A stretch of DNA of 64,000 nucleotides from Eshraghiella sp964441705 (GTDB lineage Bacteria > Bacillota > Clostridia > Lachnospirales > Lachnospiraceae), in the NCBI GenBank assembly GCA_964441705.1, contig CAYTWF010000002.1:38195-102194 (forward strand), read 5' to 3'. The first letter of the stretch is position 1. Every line of letters starts with the position of its first letter. The position numbers and the translations under genes are program-made. The notes under the pieces are model-generated. The model did not search any database. It saw only the letters and a list, made by a program, of their open reading frames with translations, and was not told the origin of the DNA. This document shows, piece by piece, positions 31,807-40,800 of this stretch.

Positions 31807-32766
31807 ATGAATAAAATAAATGATATTCTAATTAGAATGAGCAGTGTATTATCTGCTGAGCAGATGACCATTCTTGAAGACGTGTTATTAACGGAGCTTC
31901 ATGAAAAAAATGAGCTTACTATACCTGATAATCGTAATGGTATATTGATTAACAGGTTTGTGGCTGTTAAAAAGATGGAGGGATGTACAAATGCTACAAT
32001 CAAACAGTATCACTATACTGTAAGTCTGATTGTAGAGGGAATTGGTAAACCCGCAACTGAAATTAATACCGACGATATACGCTATTACTTTATGGTGTAT
32101 CAAAAGGAACATGAAATTGAAAATACTACGTACAACAACATGGTGAGATACTTATCTTCTTTTTATAACTTTTTAGAGGATGAAGATATAATAGTGAAAA
32201 ATCCAATGCGAAAAATAAAAAACGTAAAAATTAGACACAAAATCAAACCAGTTATTTCTGCATCAGAAATGGAGTCACTTAAGCAAAAGGCAAAGGTAAG
32301 AGATTTGGCTATAATTGAAACACTATACTCTACTGGGTGTAGAGTGTCTGAGCTGGCTTCGTTGGATATAACAGATATATCTAATGATGCAGCAGTGATT
32401 ACTGGAAAAGGAAACAAGCAGCGAATAGTCTATTTCTCCGGTGAGTGTATGCATTACCTGAAGCAGTACATTAATAATAGGACAGATAATAACATGGCAT
32501 TGTTCGTGAGTGATAAAAAGCCATACTGCAGATTAAGGGTGGCTTCGATACAAAATATAGTGAGAAAATTAGGAAAAAAGGCTGACATTGGACGGATACA
32601 TCCTCATAAGTTCCGGAGAACAGTTGCTACAGATGCTATGAGGAGAGGAATGCCGATTCAGGAGGTTCAAACTATGCTTGGACATTCTAAGATAGATACA
32701 ACTATGTTATATTGCATGGTAGATGAAGACAATGTTAAAAATTCACATAAAAGATATGTAGGCTAG
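31807..32766 (+). CDS. Tyrosine recombinase of the tail-tip shufflon
   Basis: A 319-aa XerC/D-like recombinase. The N-terminal SAM-like core-binding domain (~40-130) is followed by a catalytic domain with Arg179 (GCRVSELASL), Lys in GKGNKQRIV, His267 and Arg270 (HPHKFRR), His293 (LGHSKIDTT) and nucleophile Tyr302 (MLYCMV). It has its own ribosome site (TTGGAGGTG) and terminator. Integration is explained by the serine integrase, so this enzyme most likely inverts the flanking segments between S1-S4. Some recombination outcomes (S1 x S4) would flip its own gene. Confidence 0.9.
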   Translation: MNKINDILIRMSSVLSAEQMTILEDVLLTELHEKNELTIPDNRNGILINRFVAVKKMEGCTNATIKQYHYTVSLIVEGIGKPATEINTDDIRYYFMVYQKEHEIENTTYNNMVRYLSSFYNFLEDEDIIVKNPMRKIKNVKIRHKIKPVISASEMESLKQKAKVRDLAIIETLYSTGCRVSELASLDITDISNDAAVITGKGNKQRIVYFSGECMHYLKQYINNRTDNNMALFVSDKKPYCRLRVASIQNIVRKLGKKADIGRIHPHKFRRTVATDAMRRGMPIQEVQTMLGHSKIDTTMLYCMVDEDNVKNSHKRYVG

Positions 32767-32787
32767 ATAGAATAATATTTTTCTTAC

Positions 32788-32814
32788 AGACACAGTATAG
32801 CTGTGTCTTATTTG
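32788..32814 (+). terminator. Terminator of the recombinase gene
   Basis: AGACACAG (32788-32795), loop TATAG, CTGTGTCT (32801-32808), followed by TATTTG. Confidence 0.82.
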
Positions 32815-32837
32815 CATACAGAAAAATATTTAAGGAT

Positions 32838-32855
32838 AGTTGCGATATCGCAACT
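32838..32855. repeat. Palindrome copy 2 (AGTTGCGATATCGCAACT)
   Basis: Exact 18-bp core shared with 17991 and 44658. It lies between the recombinase terminator and inversion site S3, with no T-run after it. Confidence 0.8.
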
Positions 32856-32869
32856 GAACATGATTATTA

Positions 32870-32882
32870 AAATAGTAATTTA
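32870..32882 (+). repeat. Inversion site S3
   Basis: Forward copy of AAATAGTAATTTA at the head of cassette C. The downstream CAGTGG is the same as at S1, so A and C share extended homology. Confidence 0.88.
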
Positions 32883-33188
32883 CAGTGGAAACAGTTAACA
32901 TCTGTTCTTGGAACATCTTCCTTATCCTTAGTAGAGTGCTCCGAACTTGACGTAAGTGTATGGGTGGCGGTAGGAAGTGAATATTACAGCTACAGAACAT
33001 ATATACCTTATGCCGCATTAAGCTCTACCAATGCCCGTATCTGTCTTGGTGGATATTATTATGGTTCGGGCGATTATGGAAGTTGTTGGATTAATGCAAC
33101 TACAACTAGCATATCATTAAGGCATTTTATTTACGGCGGTACAAATTACGCTAAATCAAGTTGCCATATATCCATTAAGTATAGATAG
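32871..33188 (+). other. Silent C-terminal cassette C (plus strand)
   Basis: From S3 the plus strand reads NSNLQWKQLTSVLGTSS and continues as a diverged homolog of cassette A (GSEYYSYRTYIPY, GGYYYGSGDYGSCW, SIKYR) for 105 codons to TAG. A TAA lies just upstream in frame and there is no ribosome site, so it cannot be translated where it stands. Differences from A cluster in surface-like stretches. S1 x S3 is a direct-repeat pair and would delete the recombinase; two successive inversions would give the same fusion without loss. Confidence 0.85.
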
Positions 33189-33190
33189 CG

Positions 33191-33448
33191 TTACTTATAC
33201 CGTATTACAGCATAAGCGGATGCGTTAAGGTAAGCACTGCTGTCAACTGCTATATATAAATTATTGTATTTTGCATACAATGAAAAAAACTTATGTGGAT
33301 TAATATACAGATTACCACCAACCGTAATAAATATATCTATGCCCTCTATATTGGTTTGTGCCACAGGCAGTGCGCCTATAAGTGTCCATGTACTTGCTTT
33401 GGATGGGGTGGTAAAGGTTTTTGTCTCACTATGTATTAAATTACTATT
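33191..33448 (-). other. Silent C-terminal cassette D (minus strand)
   Basis: From S4 the minus strand reads NSNLIHSETKTFTTP in the tail frame and stays open for 85 codons (…STWTLIGALPVAQTN…, ending AYAVIRYK) to TAA at 33191-33193. It is unrelated to A-C. It converges on cassette C with 2 bp between the stops. It contains no internal start with a ribosome site. S1 x S4 inversion (~2.6 kb) would produce a 590-residue tail protein carrying D. Confidence 0.85.
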
Positions 33449-33449
33449 T
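33437..33449 (-). repeat. Inversion site S4
   Basis: Reverse copy of AAATAGTAATTTA. It is followed by TAA in the plus-strand tail frame and closes the variable region just before a terminator. Confidence 0.88.
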
Positions 33450-33460
33450 AACTAATATTT

Positions 33461-33482
33461 CCCAGATTATTCTGGGTTCTTT
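33461..33482 (+). terminator. Terminator closing the tail-switch region
   Basis: CCCAGA-TTAT-TCTGGG (33461-33476), followed by TTCTTTTTG. It separates the variable region from late promoter P3. Confidence 0.85.
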
Positions 33483-33490
33483 TTGTTTAT

Positions 33491-33524
33491 GGGTTAGAGA
33501 ACCACGAGCAGACTATCTTATTAT
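33491..33524 (+). promoter_or_regulatory. Late promoter P3 (GGGTTAGA - 20 bp - TATTAT)
   Basis: GGGTTAGA at 33491-33498 and TATTAT at 33519-33524. It precedes the LysM and polyvalent protein genes. Confidence 0.72.
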
Positions 33525-33554
33525 TAAGAAAAACGGACAGGAGGCATAAATAAT

Positions 33555-34835
33555 ATGGCAACATATACAGTTCAAAAAGGTGACAATCTTACCCAAATTG
33601 CAAAAAAATATAATACCACCATTGATGCTATAGCATCGGCAAACAACATTAAGGATAAAAACCTTATTAATACAGGTGCAGTACTCACTATTCCAGGTAC
33701 TTCCTCAAGCACTTCGAGTAATACGTCGAACACTGTACCTGCATCAGCGAGTCTTAACAGTAACAGTAATTCCAACAATACTAATCTGGCAGGCGTATCC
33801 CAGAACACGCAGAACCAGATGAACAAATACTCCGGAGCATATCAGCAGTCAGGAGCCGTAACTGCAGCACAGAATTACCTTAATAGTGTGCTCTCGCAAA
33901 AGCCGGGAGAGTTCAGCTCACAATATTCAGCTACTATGTCAGATTTGATGAACCAGATTAACAATAGAGACCCATTCAAGTATGACATCAATAGTGACAT
34001 GCTGTATCAGCAGGCAAAGGACCAGTATACTGCGCTGGGAAAACAGGCAATGCAGGATACTATGGGGCAGGCAGCAGCCATGACTGGAGGATATGGCAAT
34101 TCGTATGCGAGTACAGCCGGCAATCAGGCATACCAAAATTACCTTACCCAGCTTAATAACAATCTGCCGGAATATTATCAGATGGCCAAGGGAACATATG
34201 ATGATGAGACGGAGAGCTTGTATAACAAATTTAACCTTGCGCAGACTGGATATAACAATGATTACGGACTTTATAGGGACACTGTATCAGACTGGCAGGG
34301 AGACCGGGACTATGCGACCAATCAGTACAACAGCGAAAAAAACCTTGATTACAGTGATTGGAACTCACTCCGGAGTTACTTCCAGAACCAGGCACAGCTG
34401 GAAAATGGCAACTATTGGGACCAGACAAATTACGACGAAGGTGTTCGCCAGTATAATGAGAATCTTGCATATCAGAAACAGCAGGATGCTATAGCTCAGT
34501 CACAGTGGGAACAGGAGATGGCATATCAGAAGGAACAGGATGCAATAAGTAATGCCAGAGCAGCTGCAACAAGTTCTAAAGCTACAAACTATTCAGGTAT
34601 TACAGATTCTCAACTTAAGCAGGTGGAACTATACGGTAATTCTGGAAACAATGAAAAGCTTGATACATATCTGCAGAGCTTGGTAGAGAGTAATGTAATT
34701 AGTGATGCAACAGCATATGAATTGTATAAACAACATGCAAAGTATTCAACACAAAGCGCGACTCAAAAAGCAGTATCGCCGGCACTAAATACGGCAGTAT
34801 CAAAGCGGCCGACAACATTTCCGTCAAGAAAATAA
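33555..34835 (+). CDS. LysM-containing, Gln/Asn/Tyr-rich virion protein
   Basis: A 426-aa protein. Residues 1-48 form one LysM domain (TYTVQKGDNLTQIAKKYNTTIDAIASANNI...LTIPG), which binds peptidoglycan. A Ser/Asn/Thr linker follows, then a long helical region rich in Gln, Asn and Tyr with alanine clusters (AQNYLNSVL, QAMQDTMGQAAAMTGGYGNSYASTAGNQAY), the build of phage internal or ejection proteins. It directly precedes the 2774-aa polyvalent protein under promoter P3. A role in wall engagement or DNA ejection is inferred. Confidence 0.7.
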   Translation: MATYTVQKGDNLTQIAKKYNTTIDAIASANNIKDKNLINTGAVLTIPGTSSSTSSNTSNTVPASASLNSNSNSNNTNLAGVSQNTQNQMNKYSGAYQQSGAVTAAQNYLNSVLSQKPGEFSSQYSATMSDLMNQINNRDPFKYDINSDMLYQQAKDQYTALGKQAMQDTMGQAAAMTGGYGNSYASTAGNQAYQNYLTQLNNNLPEYYQMAKGTYDDETESLYNKFNLAQTGYNNDYGLYRDTVSDWQGDRDYATNQYNSEKNLDYSDWNSLRSYFQNQAQLENGNYWDQTNYDEGVRQYNENLAYQKQQDAIAQSQWEQEMAYQKEQDAISNARAAATSSKATNYSGITDSQLKQVELYGNSGNNEKLDTYLQSLVESNVISDATAYELYKQHAKYSTQSATQKAVSPALNTAVSKRPTTFPSRK

Positions 34836-34849
34836 CAGGAGGATGTACC

Positions 34850-37800
34850 ATGGGAAGGTATTCGGATAGATTAAAAAAAGAACGTGATGAGGGAATTACA
34901 GCTAGCAGTTCGCCGCGCGCAGAAGCAAGTACAAAATCATATGCTAAAAGATATGAGAACGAAAAGAATAAAAAAAACGACCAAAGCTCAATGACTGCAA
35001 CGGCATTGACAACAGACTATTCTAATAATGTACTTAATGATTATTCCAATCATTATAGCAGTGATTATATGAGTTCCTATACTGACAGAACGGATGCACA
35101 AAAGTATGCTCATGATGCCGACTTAAAAAATTCATTTCTTGAATATTTAAATGATATGTCAAGTAGACAGGTCAAGAATAGTGGCTATAGCTATGATGAT
35201 AAAAGCGAAGCTCTGAATATACTGAATAAAACATCAGACAACATTAAGGCAGCATCTGATTATATTGATTCAGATTACAGATATAGAAGCCAGTTTGAAA
35301 ATGAGAGCGATTACAGCTTCTCAAAAAAATACCAGGATTATGATTATGAAAAAGCCATGGCAGCAGCCGACAGTCTGGACAGAACAGCAGCAGGAGCAGC
35401 TAATCCTAATGTTAAGGATAATATTACAAAAGAGTCCGAATGGTTAAGAGATAACTATCCGGCTGCTAGAAAATACTATGATATGGAAAAAGCGGAGGAT
35501 TATGCTGCCAATTCGGTTTACACCGGCAGTACAGATGCGCTTAATCAGAACGACATTAATAATATGTCAGATGATGAATTAAAATATTACTGGATTAATT
35601 CTGATGCCAGGAACAGAGCCAATCTGGGATTTATGACAGGAGCAGCACAGCATGACATTACAGGTGGCAAGGCACAGCAGTTTGTTAATAGTGGATATGA
35701 CTGGATGTCTGATACACAGAAGGCTACATACAATTATGTATATAACACCCAGGGAGCAGCTGCAGCAGGAGAATATCTTGACAGTTTAAATCTAACAGAA
35801 CAAAAGGGAAGAGATGTGCTTGATTCTGTTAATGAGTTCTCAGATGAAAACCCTGTGCTGGCCAGTATAGCATCAGTGGGCTTGGCACCATTGACAGGTA
35901 TAGGGTATTTAGGCAGTACAGTCAGTGCTTTTGCTAATGCAGATTATGACCCTAGTTCGCTACTTCCGGAAATTGCAAAAAAATATAAAGACAATGTAGC
36001 ATCTGCAGACGGAGGATTTGCAGATGCTGTTGTATCTGGAGTAATGGATTCCAATCCGGATTCCGTGGACCCATATGATGTTTATAATATGCCGTCAAGA
36101 ATTCAGAGCGAAATAAGGGATACGGTTAATGATAATATTGATAACAGCTTTGGCAAATTTGCATATGGTACAGGAATGAGCATGGCAGATATGGGTATGA
36201 ACCTCCTTATTACAGGTGGACTCAATCCTGGAGCATCAGCAGGTCCTGTAGCAGCGTCGGAAGCTGCATCACTTGGACTTATGGGTACGGGTGCAGCGTC
36301 ACAGACTCTTAACAGTGCCATGGACAAGGGCATGAGCCAGAGTGACAGTATTAAGCTGGCAACAGTGGCGGGAGCTGCAGAGATACTTACAGAGAAGGTC
36401 TCTCTGGATGCGCTGCTTGAAGGCAAGATGGAAAAGTCTGGAATACAGTATCTTATGAAGAATATGCTTACAGAAGGCTCTGAGGAGGTTGCAAGTGATG
36501 TAATTGACCTTGCAGCGGATATTATTATCTCTAAGGACAAATCAGACTGGCAGATGTCAATAGACAGTTATATGGCACAGGGCTACAGTAAATCACAGGC
36601 ATTTGGCAAGGCTGTTGGAGACCAGGCACTGCAGATGGCGCAGGATTTTGCGGGCGGAGCTGTGTCTGGAGGTGCGTTTGCTGGGGGAGGTCTTGCAGTT
36701 AACGGACTTAATACCAGTATTAACAATGCGGAATATGCAAAAAGTGTTGGCCAGAATTATATTAATAATCCGGATTCGTTGGATGAGCTTATTAATATGG
36801 CAAAAAAGACAGGCTCAAAAGAGACTACAAAACTTGCCGAAAAGATAGAAAGCTCCAGCTATATGGATGCGGAGCAGGTCGGAAGGCTGTATATGTCCGT
36901 AAGTGCCAGCAATCAGGATAGTGTTGTAAAGGATATAGAGACAGAGCTTAAGAATGCAGGCTTCGGTAAGAAAAATACAGCTGTGTATACCCAGATAGCA
37001 AGGGACATAATAAGTGATACTGCAGGTGATTTTGAGCTTGAAAAGGTTAAGAATAACAGCAAAGTCTCTGAAATATTCAATAGAATGCTGGTTGACCCAA
37101 TGTCATATGATATGCAGGATACAACTGCAAAAAGTGGGGTAGAGGATGCACACAGTGGCACAGAATTGAACGAAAATAACAATGTGGTTGGTTCTGCCAA
37201 CAATGACAATAACGTGCTTACGGGTCAAAATACGGGGTCAAATGTAAAAGAATATAATGATAATATAACCCCCCAGGTTGATGATATAACATCAGCGGTT
37301 GTGAATAGCACAGGTAAAAAGGTGGATATCCTGCGCTATGAGTCCACAGATGGTGGAATAAAATATGCCACAAGCGACAATGAAACTGTATCTGCAGATT
37401 CCGTAAAGCTCAGTGACGCAATGAACGTACTCAATTCCTATGCCGGCCGATATACTACAGCTACTGCTAATAAGATGCTGTATGCATATAAGGCTACTTC
37501 GGGAGCGGAATACTCAGACAGTGCAAATCTTTTTGGCAAGGTGTGGGATTCAATGTATGTATATGGTCACACTAATGCGTATTCATATGCGGATGCAAAG
37601 AATACTGTAATCGATGATGCTATGCCAGAGGAGTTCTATAAAATGGCCTTTGATTCTGGACGCGCGGATAAAGCCGCTGAAGTTGCCAAGAAGCAGCTTA
37701 AAGTTGACAATTTGAAGAAAAACGTCGAAAAAGATGGTAAAAACCTCTCTGTATCCGGTATTGATAAAAAGACTGCAGATAAGTATGGGGTTAGCACTGT

Positions 37801-40800
37801 ATCAAGGAATGAGCTGAATACAAGACAGGCAGAGGCAGCAGATGTTCTTGATGTAATCTCTAAGGCTCTGGGAATTCATGTGTATCTTTTCCAGGATAAG
37901 GAAAATAGTAAGACAGGTAAGATTCATGGCTTTCAGTCCGGGAATAATATCTATCTGAATATCAATGCTGGAGGTATTCATGAGCAGGCAGTATTACGTA
38001 CTGCAGCACATGAGCTTACTCATTATATTCAGGAAGCTTCACCTAAGATGTATGAGGAACTTAAGGGCTATGTTACTGGAAAATATTATGAATCAGGAAG
38101 AGATACCTTTGCGTCGCTGGTCAAGGATAAGATGGATGCACTTAATCTTGAACGTGAGGCAGCAGTTGATGAAGTTATTGCTGATGCCTGCGAAATGATG
38201 CTTAAGGATGGCTCTGCAGTACAGGAGCTGGCAGCAGAGCATAAGAGCCTGTGGCAGCACATTAAGGATTTCATAAGTGACATTATTAAGAAGCTTACAC
38301 ATGCTATGGAAGGAATTGACGAAGCTTCTCCGGCAGCAGTTAAACTTAAAGGAATTGTTGGAGAGTGGACAGAGCTTCAGAAATTGTGGAATAAGGCACT
38401 TACTGAAAGCAATATGCCAATATATAATAAAAAAGGGGCAAGGTTTTCAGAAAATATAGATTCAGATGATGTTAAAATTACGAGCGAAATAATTGATGAG
38501 AAGATAATTAATGAGTTTAACAATTCTATAAACCCAGAACTTAAATTATATATTGAGGATGTTATAAATGGAATTGGCGCAAAAAGAAAATACTTATCAA
38601 GGGTAAACGAAAGAGCATCTAAGAAAATCTTGGATATCTTAGGAAGAGATGTATCAGGCGAAGTATATGTGATTGATAGGAACGCAGTAAACCATATTAT
38701 AATTAGACATGGATTAGAGGGGAAAGCTAATAAAAGTATGGCTGATATGGATAACGTTGCTAGAATTGAATATGTGCTGGGAAATTTTGATGATATTTAT
38801 GTGCTGTTAGACAAAAACGGAAATCAACTATACAGCAAACAGTATAAAGACTCTGGAAACAAGCTTGCCCCAAAGATACTTTTCACAAAGAAGATAGGAA
38901 ATAAATTCTATAATATAACTGTTGCAGCATCAATAAATAATAGCAACTCCGTTGGAATTGTAACTGCTTCTTTGGATAGTGTGATTCCAAACAATATAAA
39001 AGAGGATGCTCAAGTGCTTGCTAGCAATAATGCTCACATGCGTACGTCCGAGACGGGGCTTGATATATCCTCTAACTCAAATATATCATCAATAAATGAA
39101 GAAATCAATTATAACAGTTCGACAAAATCCTTAAACAATAAAGTGAAGTTTTCCATGGATAAAACATATCAAAACAAGCTTCAGCAGTGGTATGATTCGA
39201 CAACAGCTGAGGAACGTTTGAAAAGTTTGGGTAGATTTCATATAGGATATACATCAGATGCTTTACAGAGCATAGGAGTTCCGGATTACAATATTTATAT
39301 TGGAAAATCAAAAATACAGAAGATTCTCGATAAGCATCCGGAGATGAACATTGAAATATTCAAAGAAATCCCTGCACTTATAGAAAATCCAGTCATTGTA
39401 TTAGAATCACATACAAGACCAGGTGATAGCCTTATTGTGTTGGGAGAAGTGTATACGTCTGATAATATACCGGTTATGGCGGCGATTAAGATATATCCAA
39501 CAAATAAAGATGGTAATTTAGAGGAATTCGAAATCGTTAGCAGCTCTTATTCCAGACCAATTAAACAGTATCAAAATTTCTTGGACAATGATGTAATAAA
39601 GTACATAAACCCAGATAAAAATAGAACCAACAGTTGGTTATCCGCACTCGGGCTGCAATTGCCGTCATCGATAACCAACTATGGTTCTATAGATAATGTA
39701 ACACCGGCACCAATAAAAAGCAATACTAACAGTTCGATAAATAATGATACAAAATATTCGGAGGCAGCTGCATCATTGTCCACTCGTGAAGTTCTGGCCA
39801 ATACTCTTATGCAGTCTGCAACAGGCGAAGAGGCAGCGAAGCTTGCTACTTATAAAAAAGCTATAAAGGAGCTGGATGAGAAGGAAGAACGTCTCAAAAA
39901 GACCAAAGCCATGATTAAGGATATGGTATTCAGTGGGAATTCTGAAATGGAGTACCAGGATAAAAAAGTATCTCTTGATAATCTTAATAAGAATATCAAG
40001 ACCCTTGAAGGCTCTATTAATTACTGGGACAGGCAGCTGCTTAGTCTGGAAGCCACGAAACCTCTTAAGGCACTTGCTCAGAGGGAACGTGATGCATTGG
40101 TTAAAAAATTTGATGCGAAGAATAGACGTCTCCTAAAGGAAGAACGTACCAATACTAAAAATGGCATGCTTAATACCCGATTTAGGGATAACATTAAGAG
40201 TAAATCCAAGGATATGATGGAGTGGATACGTAAGCCTGATGATAAGCATCACGTTCCAGAGATTATTGAAAGACCGGTTGCTGAGTTTTTATCTGAAATT
40301 GATTTTCTCAGTGCAAGGTCCCAGCCTGACAGCAGCACGACAAAAGGCTGGTATGAGAGACTTGAAGCTGTTAAGTCTGCGCTTGCTGATATGAACAGTA
40401 TGGAGAATGACAATGGAGAAAATGCAGTATTTTTAAATGAACTTGACCCTGACCTTCTTCCATCACTTACTAATTTCATCTATGAACATCAGAAGGAGGA
40501 GGGCAGAGCAGTACATATATCAGAGCTTGATACAGCAGAACTTAAGGAACTGAGTGAGATTGTTACTGCTCTCCACGCAGCCATTAATAATATTAATAAG
40601 ATGTATGGTAATAAGCTGTCCGAAGATGTAGCTGTTATAGGCAAACGTACACTGATTGACCTTTCAGCCAAGAAGGAAAAATTTGGTGTATACAAGAACA
40701 GCAAATATGGACAGATGAATAATAACATTGCAAAAGGTACGGCATTTGCACTCAATACATCTGATGGATTTTTTAATATAGATATGCTGGATTCATATTC

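Noticed and set aside
31807..32766. Tyrosine recombinase as the prophage integrase
   Set aside because: att sites at the ends show a 2-bp core with symmetric arms beside a large serine recombinase; the tyrosine enzyme is central and surrounded by its own four repeat sites.
34093..34494. 133-aa ORF overlapping the LysM protein in another frame
   Set aside because: It is an out-of-frame shadow with an Arg/Thr-rich composition and no ribosome site.
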